From Amblyornis subalaris (Eukaryota; Chordata; Aves; Passeriformes; Ptilonorhynchidae): a stretch of DNA of 64,000 nt. The notes beneath the pieces are model-generated. The model saw nothing but the letters and a program-made list of their open reading frames with translations, was not told where the DNA came from and did no database searches. Positions 10,621-22,752 of this stretch are shown in pieces; within the stretch, counting starts at the first letter, position 1; each line of letters starts with the position of its first letter. Location: contig JACAXG010000018.1 of assembly GCA_018881555.1 (NCBI GenBank), positions 2,869,561 to 2,933,560 on the forward strand, given 5' to 3'. A program made the position numbers and the translations under genes.

Positions 10621-13600
10621 CGTGGCTGCTGGGGGAACTCTGTCCCAGCGGTAGCTTCTGGGATACTGGGTGTGTGCCTTGAGCTACTGAGACGGCGGAC
10701 TTTTAGTTTTGCTTGGGAGAACCATCGTCCTTGGCAGCAGGGATTGAGTCGCCGTAGTGACCTCCTGCAGCAGAGGCTATGCGGGTCCTCTGGTCCCTGA
10801 GTTCCTCCTCTCATAGGGCTGAGTGGGGAAGGCAATTCCTGTCCACAGTCAGTATTTCCTTTATGATCGGTCTTCTCTTCATCCCTTTCATATTTTATAA
10901 TATCCTATAGTTTTATGCCATTCAACTCCGAGTGCTGGTAAGGTGCTTTACAAACTGCAAGTTTATCTCCTGAGTTGCCCCTGGGGCCAAGTTGTGTGTC
11001 TGTTCAAATGAAGCTGAACCCCATACAGCCCTTCATGTTTCCTATGTAACTTTGGATAAATTTTATTCTTCTCTCCTNCTAATGCTATTAATATAAATCA
11101 CGTGTACCATCAGCTCTGCACGATACAGCAAGGCAAAGCTTTTATATCTAGTTGGCAGAAGCCCCTGAAATGTGTGCTACTTTGTGCTTTTGTCTCTTTA
11201 ACTTGTTTCATTTGTAAGGTGAGTTGAGGTTTTCCTATCAAATGGAGAAAAAAGCATCAGGGTAGAGGGGTATGATAGGACTGCCTTGCACAGCATGTGA
11301 ATACAGTATGTAATAAGAGCAATGCTTTTGGTGTGTTCTTGGCCCATTGACCAGTAAAACAGGCATGGGGGAGCCCTGTGGGATTCTCCTTTAGGGGCTG
11401 AGGGAACAGGTTGGGGAAGAGGGGAAGAGAAAAGCTTCAGATTCTCAAATGTAGGAAGAACCAGCATTGCAGTACCGGGGTGTAAAGCCTTTCATGCAGA
11501 CAGGTGTAAGCATTTCAAGATAAAAAGATGCTGAAATTTCCCAAGAACCTGTCTGGAGTTGGCTTATGCAGCCATTCTGCTCCAGTAGCAGTAAAGGCTG
11601 TACACAACTGCACTGGGATTGTTGCAAGAGGTTTTGTATTTTTCATTTCTGCCCTAAATGTAATTGCATTTTNCCCTTGTTTGGAGTTCGAAGAGCTACA
11701 TTTTCGTTAAATAATTGGCATTTACCCATTAAAAAGCAAATTATCCATATGAAACCAGCTTGTTTTTCTTCTCCTCCTTGGATCTGTATGTATTTATTAT
11801 GTCGATATTTCATGCTAAAGATAAAGCAAAGAGTCTACATTTGCCATAAGTTGTTTTTGTGCACCAAAGCTGTATTATCTCTTATACATAACAGATAATA
11901 AATAAACGTACATAAATAAAATCTTACATGCCCAGAATCATGTTTACATTTTTGCAACTACATTAGTTCATAGAAGATATTTTCCCTCCTAGCAAGGGTT
12001 GCCTTTGTGGTTTCTTAATGCACTGACCTCTGCTCACATCCTACGATTTTTAATATAAATTTGATATTTACTTGCAATTATGTAGCTGATGCATTATAGA
12101 TACCTTATTCACTAAGTTCTCATAAATAGCCAAATAATGTCTGTGGCTTGGAAGTAGCAAGTATGCCTGCAGAAACTCCTGTGAAAAATCCAGAGTCAGA
12201 GTTTCAAAAGCTTTTTTATTTTTCTGGTTTTTTAGGTGCCTCAAGTATTTAAGAGACGATAAACCCAAATGCGGATCTTCTCAATGAGACTCTGATGGTA
12301 CTCCTGAAGTTTCCATTCTTCAGCCCATATAAAAGGGAATTGAATTAATGAATTGTTACTTTTCCCCCTATTAAGACTTGACTTAGTTTTTAATAACTTG
12401 TTTAGCAAATCTTAGCAATTTTTAAATGTTTCCACAATAATCCTTGTGCTTTAAGTCTTGGGGTTTTTTTGAAAAGAGATCTTCAGCAAGCTCAAGCTGC
12501 AATTGCTNAGCCTCCTGGGGAATCACAGCTGACTCATATTTGGCTGCAGATTTATTAGGAATAGTTGAAGTTGCTGCTCCTAGATGTCCTGCAGCTCTTC
12601 TCTTGAGTGCCTGAGTGGGGATATNTCTGCAATGGCACTTCACATTGACATACCTGTGGAGATGGAAAAATCTGCTATCCTGGGCTGGCCCTGGGCACAT
12701 GTTAAAACATTTATCAATTATTTGGAAAACCCAGTTTCTCTTGCATCTTTTTCAAGAGTGCTTCATCTTCATAGCGGTAGTTACATAGTGATGTCATGAA
12801 CATCGTATTAGGTTGCTCTAGAGAATGCTCAAATGTTATTGTTTACTTCCTATTTACTTAGTGGATCACAAATACATATAGTGGCTTGTGAAACATACAA
12901 TGATCGATTTCTATTCCAGAAGGCTCAGTTCTCCAGGCCTGTAGATATTTACCATTAGGCACGTGATAGCAAAGATGCATTGAGAGTTGAATACTAACGT
13001 TATGCTTAAGGCTCTGGGCCTGAAAAAAATGGAAGATTCTGTGAGGAAGGTGTGTGGACTTAGAGCTGCTTTTCAGAGCAGTAGCTAAGAAAGTAGTGAA
13101 AAATCAAAGATTATGCTGTTGCACTGCTCAGTACAAGGAATTTCTAAAATTCATAGGAATTTTTCACTTTTCTTTTAGCTTTATTTATGGTTCTCCTTTG
13201 CTGACTAACAGATGACTTGAATACTGATGAAAACACGCCCCTTAAATTTGCAACTCAGCAGTATAGCCTCAGGCACCTGTTAACAACTCGTTAGAAAGTA
13301 TTTCAGAGTCTTGGTATTTCCACATCACTTAGCATAGCATTGCATTTATGTACAGGTTTTGTCTGATGGTGAGTAGCCATCAGCTTTTCTAAAAGGAATG
13401 TAAAATACGTCTTTATGCTGTGGTTTGTTTTGTTTTTTTTTTTTTTTTCTTTCGGGCTGCAGCTGTTATTTCTCCATGTTTTGAGGTTTAAATGGTGAAA
13501 ACTCAAACAGAAATGGTACAAGAAGTTTGAAATGAGAATTAATCTTACACATCAATATCTGCTGCTATTATGACAACATTTTATAATGCATTACTTGTGA

Positions 13601-14880
13601 ACATATAGGTTCTTTAGGAATTATATATATTAATAAAGTATTTTTTACAAATATCAACAAGACAAATACTCTTTTTTAAGACCTAACACTTAATTTTAAT
13701 TCTAGCCAGATTTGTGTGGAGTCAGTGTCAGAATGCTGTTTATCGAATGGAAGATGAAAGACAAACTGTAATGAATATTTTCTGACCCTGATACACTGAA
13801 ATACATTGAAAGCTAAAAAATACAATAGTTTGAGTTACTATTGTCATAAAAATACTATGAGAACATGATAATTCTATATACAAAAATGCAAACATACCAA
13901 GAATTCGTATGAAATTCTGTTTCCAATGACCTTTGTAGGATCAGAATTTGTTCCAGATGGTGAAGATCAAATTCCCTGCAGTTTAAGAGAATGTGATTCT
14001 GGATTGCTGCAGTCCTGCACTTGTTTCTCCAGGCCACCCCTTATTCCCCCATCCCTTGCTCAGATACTGGCATTCATGTGTTTCCATTCCTAGATCTGAA
14101 CTGGGCCAAATCAAATGAAAGAGGTGCCAGGTTGGTTTTCAATTAAATGAATATTGGCCTGTTTCACAGGACTGTTAAAAGAGTGCAGGAAGATTGCAAA
14201 ATCTAAAATACAGTTTTAGATTAGCTTCAGCTGTTACAGAGCTAAACCTTGGTTATTTCTCACCTTTAGAGGTTCTTAGCTTTGTCAGAGAGCCAAGGGA
14301 AAATCTGAGGGAAAGCTTGAATGTTGTAAGACAATTCGAATAGTAACCACTCATGCACTTCACATGCCCCAGCAATAACGAGTGGTTGCAGAATCCCTCT
14401 CTCTCCATGACCTCTGTGTGGTGGAAAGAACCGTGCGAGCCCTAAAAAGTCAATACAAAGTAAAGGCTGTTGATCATATATGGACCTTTAATTTCTGTGC
14501 TCTTCTCCAAGATATATAATGTTAATCTCAAAAGGTCTGAAACACTGTGTTATCTGTTAAAATACTGTTGTTAGTCCCCCTTCCGCAGAAGCTACATCCC
14601 TTTTTATGTTTGAATCAATTCAGCTTTATCTGGAGCTACTAGTAATACAAAGATATGATGTTATTAAACTAAATTCTACTTCAGCAAAGGTAATTTTTGT
14701 CAGTGACATTGACAAAAGTTTATTTCCCTGGCACCCTCAGTGCGTAGAAGAAAGGAAAATTATATGTAAATTTTGGGGGGGGAAAAAACCCAAACCAAAC
14801 CTGTTGTATCAGCCCGGTCTGCACTTTCTCCAGTAATACAGCATTCTGTTTAGGACATCTTGTCAGGAAATGTATAAGAA
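10621..14880. other. Intergenic, upstream of WDR1
   Basis: AT-rich DNA without a supported gene. A strong plus-strand splice-donor match (AAG|GTGAGT, GT at 11219-11220) lies about 600 bp past the island edge, and a T16 tract lies at 13433-13448. Small open frames here show no recognisable domain. Confidence 0.75.
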
Positions 14881-14989
14881 ACCATCTGAGGAGATGACAA
14901 AATAATTAACAAGTGGGGGGAAGGAACGAATTTCGATCCAGTTAAATTGCAAATACTGCACAGGCGCATAAAAGTGAATTTCACAGGGA

Positions 14990-15165
14990 GAGGCAGTTAC
15001 AAGCGGTCCANAGGGAGGCAATTAGATCCTTCTCACCCTCTTAAGGGGACAGACATTGAAATCAAGAGGCAATTGATTTAGAAGAGATAGAAGGAATGTT
15101 GCATAATTAACCCGTGGAATTCTTTGCCTCAGGCTAACTTCCAGTCGAATTCCTGCACTGAATTC
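14990..15165 (+). mobile_element. Old CR1/L3-like LINE 3' fragment (possible)
   Basis: The stretch ending TGCATAATTAACCCGTGGAA then TTCTTTGCCTCAGG resembles the well-known 3' segment of CR1/L3 elements that reads as 'taattaa...tggaa(c/t)tc(c/t)ttgcc.cagg'. It is diverged and its limits are approximate. Recognised by eye from memory of the family, not by alignment. Confidence 0.45.
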
Positions 15166-18100
15166 AGTCACTTACAAAGATAACATTTAAGATGTTATAT
15201 ACATTAGAATACTCCCTGTAATTGCCTTAAGTAAGAAGAAAAGCAATTGTTTTCCTGGTTAAAGACATAAGGTATACACCACCTGGAAGTACGTGTAAAC
15301 TTCCCCATGTGAAAAATTACCCGAATATGGAGTCTCTGAGCATAACGCTTTAACCGGTGTCTGCAGGCGTATATAGGTTATGGGTTACTCTATTTCACTC
15401 TATTGAAAATTATCCTGAATGAAACAGGTGTAATGGAGGCTCGGAAAACCATATTTATTTATACCTCCGTATTTCACAACAGCCTAAACCAAATGAAATG
15501 AGGCGATTTACAATTGCCAAAATTGTTGAGCAGTTAAAGCTGAAGTGGCATCTTTTGTAACCCTATTTGGGGTTACGAAACAGAGTTGACACGTAACAGA
15601 ACACCTTCTACATNTGTTACAATGACTGCTATGCTGGAGATACTCTGTTGTTTGCAATGTTTCCACGGTCTACTGCCATGCACAGGAGATGCCATACCTG
15701 TGTTACTTCCAACAACAAAAGGAATACATAGCTTCTAAACCAGGAAAGCTTTTGTTCTTCCCAGAGACAGATTATACACTGTGTTTTAGTGAGAGACAGA
15801 TGCAAACAAAACATATTCCTTTCTGAATGCTCATTGTTGATTTGGTCTGACAAGAAAGGCTGTAATATTTGGTGCTGTTATCAACATGAGGAGAAATGTG
15901 AGAGTATACTGGAGACAAACAATAATGAAATTTCTCATCATACAAAGACTTTTAGCTATTAAAAAAGAATTAAGAACATTCTGACCAAATAAACTTCTAA
16001 AAAATTCATTGGCTTCCAGTTGTCACTCATATACCTGGGATACCCCTGAGGGTTAGACAGTATCCTTCATTTAAGGAAGGATACTGATGCCATATACGGG
16101 ATTCAATTTTGACATCAGCATTTTATTTTGAGTCATGGTGCTCTTTCCTACATGCTGTTTTTGCAGCTGATAATCGGCCACTCCATTTATAGTTGTCACG
16201 TTTTGCTGGTGACCTAGTCTCTGCTCCCTGTGGCATACCACTAATGCCACTGCTGAGAGCCAGAATAATTTTGACTGCCATGTGACATGCACACGGGAAG
16301 ATACAGTTCTCCGGGATGCAGTAGCTTTCCCGTGCCATTCCTGTACTGGCTTGGATTCGCTGTGCTCTGGTTTCTAACAGCTTGAATCCAAACTAAACTT
16401 GTCAAAGCTGAGTATGTTAAGGAATGCCATTTAGGCCTCAAAATAAGGTTGCCTCGTTTCCAGGTCTTGTGAACGCATACACATTTCCTCACTCCCATTA
16501 AAGGAGGGTATGGTGTGTATGTGGCACCACCGTAAAAAATCAGACCTATAATAGAAGCAGCTTACAGTAATTACCTCGAGGCACCCACATGTGAAATTGT
16601 TGATCTTCAGCCTTCTGATGGTAGCTTATATATAGTTAAGGTTCCTATAGCATAGTTAATAGCATAGGGAATATTTCTTGTACCTTGAGGCATGAGAAGT
16701 TTCTTCCTTCTAACATTAATATTAATCCTGTGCTGCAGAATAGATTGCTTTCCAAGAATTAGAATCATAACACAGTTTCTCCATTCTACGTTAACAAGCC
16801 CTTTAGAAGTTGGGTTTTGTTCTCATTAGTAGAGCAGAACCATANTCTTAATTAAGCAAATGAGGCAGACAAAGACTAACATATGCAAATTAAAAAGAAG
16901 CCTGGTAGGCAAAAGGAACAAAAAAGAGGCAAAAGACTTCAAAAAAGCAGTAGTGTCACAGAGTAATTCATCTAANTACAGGGAAGTACTGAAATGGTGA
17001 AGAAGGATTTGCATCAGAAGGTGTGACAATGTATCCAGAAAAAGTTGTAATCCCAAAGCTTTCCTCAGAGCTCTGGAAGAGAGACCATCTCAACTCCACT
17101 ATGTAAATCACCAAAATGTTCATTTACCTGGGAGATTACTCCGCCCAGCAAACGGAACTCTCAAATGTGCAACATTTATGAGGACAGACTTGAACTGAAC
17201 TGTAGAAGTGTTAATAACGTTTTCCACATAGGGAAAATCTGATTCCAAACTATTCAACTAGCTTTCAGAGACCTTTGTTTTCTATGCTTCTCTGAACTTG
17301 ATTTTAAGTGGAGTCTGCCAAGATGACCCCACTGAAAGGGGCATTAGGGCTTCTTAACTGAGAAGCTCCTTAAGTGAGATTAGATTAACTCCATTTGTAA
17401 CCTATTTCTTAAGTTACTACAGTCGAGCCATTCGATGTGTTAAGTGTCAAGAAACTCTTCCTATTGAATAGGAAATAGTACTAATTCCAATGATTCTAAA
17501 GCCCAAGTAAGAGTCTTTTCAATAACTTTAGGTCCATAAAGTTCAAAGATCTACCAATTTAACAGCTGCTAGACAGGACAAAAAGAACCCTTCCCCCCCA
17601 TATTTCAGAATGCTTTAATGTACATGCAAAAAATGCAATGCAAAGTGGCAGAACAAAAATCAAATTGTGCTGGGAAATTTCACATGGGCTTCTTAGCTCA
17701 ATTTGTCTGTGTGCAGACATTATGATAGAATTGTTTTCCTAATGATGGAGTTATTTATGCTTTAGAAATGGATTGCTAAATATAGTTGATAATGATCCAA
17801 ATTTCTCCTAGAATTTCTGCATTACATATAATGACTAGCTTTTACAGAGCCTAAAGAACCAAAATCTACAATCCTCAGCACTGAACTGTCAAGAAAGCAA
17901 TGGTGATCTATCTACAACAGAAAGACAAAGGCTTACATCCTTAAGGGAATTAAATGTCTAAAGCCTGTTTAAATTGCCTTCTTTCCACTGAAACCACTGA
18001 GAATTAGGTCTTTAAATAGAACTTAAACCCTAAATCTCTGTGGTGTTGCACCAATGTCATCATCTGCAATATCTGTGTGTGTAATGGAAACACCAAAAGG

Positions 18101-18365
18101 AGACATTAAACTGGTTTATCAATCATCTGTTGATTGTTGTACAATCTGTGGGTATCTTTGGGCTACATAATAATTGTAAATGGAGGAAAATAACTTCTGA
18201 AACAGTTTACCTGGGAGGTAAATTGTGTATATTTGTGAATTACTGTAGGCATACACCTCTTTTGGATCACCTCATGTTAGCATATAAGGAAGAATTTTTA
18301 ATTTTTAGAAAGAGAACTACCTGATTTTGCTGATGATTTTGGCATGACTGTTAATGATGATATGT
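15166..18365. other. Intergenic, no gene recognised
   Basis: AT-rich sequence with short chance open frames only. One perfect 11-bp-arm hairpin lies at 16058-16086. No repeat family was recognised. Confidence 0.7.
16058..16086. repeat. Perfect inverted repeat, 11-bp arms, 7-nt loop
   Basis: CAGTATCCTTC (16058-16068) is followed by ATTTAAG and then its exact reverse complement GAAGGATACTG (16076-16086). It is too short for a microRNA precursor. Confidence 0.85.
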
Positions 18366-18431
18366 TGTCAGGCCTGGCCTGACACAGGAGGCTTAACAGC
18401 ATTTACTGGCAGTGAGAGTATACTCTCACTG
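18366..18431. repeat. Two adjacent perfect palindromes
   Basis: The first, 18366-18384, has 9-bp arms TGTCAGGCC/GGCCTGACA around one central T. The second, 18410-18431, is a gapless 22-nt palindrome with half-site CAGTGAGAGTA. They are 25 bp apart. No transposon termini or known family were recognised. Confidence 0.85.
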
Positions 18432-19509
18432 GGGAGGGACATTAGATTGTCCTGGAGGCCTGTTTATTAGATGACAATTAAGTGTCAGTCCTTATTAAAA
18501 AGGCAAAATTCTAGAAATAATTGAATTTATGACACAGAGCCCTTCCTGTTCTCAGTCACATCTTCACTTCTGTCATACAAGAACCATGCAGAATCAGTTG
18601 TTGCTGAGAGGAATGCACTNTAGTAATGGTAACAATTATTTTAAGCCAGCATTAATTAAAAATTGGTCTGCTCATTTCAAGAGTTAGCTCAATTAAACTA
18701 AATATATTAACAAAGGAGATACATNTGCCAATAATTTGTTCTCACATGTTTATGCTTAAGTATCCTCTAAAAAACACAGTAGATTGAACTGTAGTTCCTT
18801 GTGTAGGGTTTTGGTTTGTTGGTTTTTTTTTTTTTTTTTCTCTCTGGGTTTAACTAATTCTTTTTCAGAGGAAGAAAGTTTTGGTTTTTACCCTTTTGTT
18901 CTTGCTTGATCCCTGCTTTAGAAAGTTTAGGTGGTGAGTGGTCCTGTGCTGTTATCTGGCCCATGTGGCCCATTACTCTGCTCCTGACAACTTCCTCTAG
19001 AGAAAAAGCAGGCAGAAATTCACACAATCCTGCTAATGAGAGACAGTTAAATGAGACATACTTATTAAAAAAGAAATAGCTTTGACTACTAAGTAAAGCA
19101 GNGGATTCAGAACATGAAATCTGTTTTTATGTAAACTCACAATAAAAAAAAAATCTATCTCTTGTACGGCTCTGTAAAATCCACTGATGAAACACTTTTC
19201 CTAAATGCAGAGAATTATAATATGAAGTAAGCTGTCAAGAAATATTGTCATGCTGTAGAGATCACAGGCAACCCATGAAAGAAGGCAGTGTCACATGTCA
19301 TTCAGAAGCCTTTATGAACCTAGAGTAACTCTTGCTAGACTGGCAGAGCTTACTTGGGCTGGCAGTGTCAGGGCTGTGTTGTGATTGACCCCAATGCACA
19401 ACTGCATCAAGGGTTTCCATGGTACTGAGTGAGGGCCTGACCTGTGTGCTTCTCTAACTTATGTTAGCTATTTGATAAAAAAAAGGTTTGGATGTTGGAT
19501 AAAAACATG
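18432..19509. other. Intergenic, no gene recognised
   Basis: AT-rich sequence with a T17 tract at 18823-18839. No coding exon or clear repeat was recognised. Confidence 0.7.
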
Positions 19510-19590
19510 ATGAAAAGACCTTTGGAGATGGCCTGTTCCCACCCTCCCTGGTCAATGCAGGGTCAGATAGTGTAACTTTAGTTAACCCAC
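19510..19590 (-). mobile_element. CR1 LINE fragment, antisense
   Basis: GACCTTTGGAGATGGCCTG, followed by CCCACCCTCC and GCAGGGTCAG, matches the reverse complement of the CR1 3' region (family pattern: gacctctggagatcat..., ccaaccctcc, gcagggtca). It is short and diverged, with approximate limits. Confidence 0.6.
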
Positions 19591-21529
19591 AACAGACCCC
19601 AAATTCTAAGAGTACACTATTTACTCTGTAGCAAACCATGCATTAATTGCATGCAGAGACACAGATATGCACAGGTACATACCTTGTTCATTCATGGCAT
19701 TTCATTCAAAAAGGTGTTCTAAATAACACCATATGTTCTTACAAGGCTGATGACCACATCCAAGTTATAAATAAATGTTTATTAATACCTATGTAATGCA
19801 TCCAGCCTATGTTTCGAACTGTCAAAGCCTAGTTTCAGTGAACTCACTTAAACGGAGGAGGCCCAGAGGGCACCTACCTCAGAGACTTGTGATCCAGGAT
19901 CACACCACAAGCATTCAAGGAATTTAGAGTAAATTAACTCTTTTTGGTTTAATATCAAGACTAAATTATTCAGAGGATGGATTTTCACCTGGCTTTGCAT
20001 CAGCTGTTAGTTTTGTCTGGAAACATCTATTCTTGCATCCTTATGTGCTACCCAGCTTTCACACATATGTAAGAAAGCAACTAAGAGTGCTTTATCCCCC
20101 CTCCTCTTCAATCCGAATTACTCTGGCAGCACATCCAAATTCAATGTGATACTCTTAATCTAGGGCAACCAGTATTGATTTAAAAAAAAACTTCTAAAAT
20201 CACCCAGTTTATGAGTCCCAATATACCACAGTAAATTATGTGCTAAAAGCTTTGGGGTTGTGGTTTTATTTTGTTTGTTTGTTTGTCTGTTTTTCTGTTG
20301 CTATTTCAGGAATGTTGAGGTTTTATGGTCTAAAAACATTTCTGGCAGATGGAATTGTTAAATCATTCAGATGGTGGTTCTCTTGATGTGAGAACAGCGA
20401 GTTCATGGGTACAATACATTCTCTGCCATGACCTCCAGCGCCTAAAAGCCATTATTTAGCACATCAAGCTTTGCAGGACTCAGCACCAGGAAGACAGTGA
20501 TGACCCTGCCATGGCCAAATACATAGCTATATGGTGTCTGTAAAGAACCAGATACTCCTACAGGAGAGTAGAAGTGTGCTTAACAGAGGGAGTTTTGCTA
20601 GTCATAGTTTTCACACGTTCTGTGAACCTCTAGAGTCACAACGACCAATATTTTTGAGTCTCTTGTTAAAATTCGCAAAGAATGGAGCTGTAGGACATAT
20701 GTATTTTTGAGTGAAGAGTTCTATGAGCCACCATGTGTCCTCTTCAGGACGTGCAGCTCATTAAGTTTTCGTTAATATTTTCACAGGATTCTACTAGCCA
20801 GTAGATTTCCTGCCCTCTTTCTCATACATAGTATTTGCCTGAAGAATATGGACAAAAATAAGCATGTCAGGTGAGGAGTACCAAGACCCTCTAAAATTAG
20901 TGGTTGTACTGTTCCAGTGGGGTGGGTGAACTCTGCCAAGGAAAGCTATCTGGTGATAATGGACCTTCCACACAGAGGCTGTGCTAAAACTGATGTAGCA
21001 TCACTTGTGCTGTTGAGAAATTTATTGACAGATCACTAAGTGCTGATACCTTAATGTCCAGAGGCAGGTTTAGAGTTGAGTCAAGAGAAGATGACTGCTC
21101 TGCTGCATCAAGGAGACCAGCAGACTAGGGAGAGGCTGCAGATGTTACACCTCATCTCTGACTGTGGTCTGTGTCTTGGAGGTGTAGTCTAGAACTGTAC
21201 CCAGGACTGACAAATGNCTGCCAGCCACCTTTGTCATCTGAGTGACTCATTCTGAAAGCAGGAAATAGAACGCCATTTGGGCATCATTTTTGCCGGCTTA
21301 TTTTGGGTGTATNATCCAGCTGCCAGTGAGTCTGTTCTATGGATTTTGGGAAAAATTTGACCATGGGAGTCCTTTTTTTGGCCCCATGTCATCATACTAT
21401 GTGAGAATATAGGACTGGAAATGACTCTGTATGCATCAGTTACTGTCCTTTACTATTATAGACATGATATAATGAATGACTTTCAAAACCCAATTTAGTA
21501 ATAGCTAGGTTGTGGCTTATCTTTTCACT

Positions 21530-21860
21530 GGGGCCCTGGGGGTACCAAGAGGCCTGATAGTCCCTTCTCAGCCCCTTGGGGACTCTGCCCATCCTGCCCA
21601 GGATGCCATTTCAGTCCCTAATTAGGGATGTCTATCCCAGCCCCAATGACACTGTAGGATGCCAGTGTCCAGCTCCCTTGCCCAGCCATGGGACCCCCTG
21701 AGCCAGGCCCATCCATGGGCTGAAGGCTTGGCCTGGCCTTGGGCTGCTCCCATCCCCAGGGAGGTGCCACATGCTCAGGGCTGAGGCTGGCCTGGTGTCC
21801 CCAGCTGCTCTTGGGAGCCCTGATGGCCCCTCTGGGGATTTTTCACCTGGCCTCACTATG
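21530..21860. other. GC-rich, CpG-poor patch in AT-rich desert
   Basis: About 330 bp with clearly higher G+C than both flanks, but almost no CpG. It is dominated by CCTGG, GGCC and CCCAG words and short palindromes such as TCCCTAATTAGGGA (near 21616-21629). Its abrupt edges suggest an inserted unit. It is not a typical CpG island, and I do not recognise a repeat family. Confidence 0.5.
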
Positions 21861-22720
21861 CCTTGACACCTTTTTTGTATCCTCTATTGCTTGTGGAAGA
21901 CTGTTTCACAAGCTCAGTTTACTTCTTATTCAGAGATTTTTTTCTAATTTTCTACCCTAAAGCTAGGTATTATGAGCCTATAATTACTAGTGACAAATTG
22001 TTCTCACTTTGGCTGAATTTTCCTTTCATAACACTGCAATGATCTATTTGCAATCAACGATCATATAAATTCTCAATGCTGCTTTGATGGATTAAAGAAG
22101 CCAAGCCACCCTTATGTGATAGGGTCTCCAAATTCAGGGTAATCCTGGCCATTTTTGAGTTTATGTCTCAAGCCTGAGTGACTGGAATGAGGTGCATGAC
22201 CCCGGAGATGATAGCAGAAATGCTTCACACAAGAACATTGATATTCTCCTATATCTGCTTGCAGTACTGTAATTAATACATCTAAGGATTGTCTTTGCCT
22301 TTTTCAGAGTTGCCTTTCATTGTCAGTCTGAGGTATCTTGTTATTTAGTACATCTGGATCCTCTTGCCTCCAAACCATAAGATTCCAGCTTATAACATCA
22401 GTCTGTGTTGTGAGAGCCCAAGGACACAATCGTCCATAGTGTACCTGGGGTTTCCTCTGTTCCCTTATACTGACAAGAAATGGGACAATGAAGAAAGCAA
22501 AGAGCACAGACAGCAAATTCCCAAAGAGTTCAGGAAAATGACACAACACCCTAGGGAAGACTGAGCTATAATTTTGAACTGTGCTTTGTAAAATATATCA
22601 AGATAGTTTAAACAGAATGTTTTCTGATCTAAGGGAAGTCTGTAACTGTCTGAAGACCACCTGTGGGCCGCTGCTGCAGGCTGTGGAGACACATTGGTTT
22701 CTGTACGAGTGACATCTCAC

Positions 22721-22752
22721 ATTAGTCAGTGCATGAATAAGCACTGACTAAT
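22721..22752. repeat. Perfect inverted repeat, 12-bp arms, 8-nt loop
   Basis: ATTAGTCAGTGC (22721-22732) and its exact reverse complement GCACTGACTAAT (22741-22752) flank the loop ATGAATAA. The stem does not continue into the flanks, so a microRNA hairpin is unlikely. Confidence 0.9.

Noticed and set aside
22721..22752. Hairpin as a microRNA precursor
   Set aside because: The stem is only 12 bp and does not extend into the flanks; a precursor needs about 22 or more paired bases per arm.
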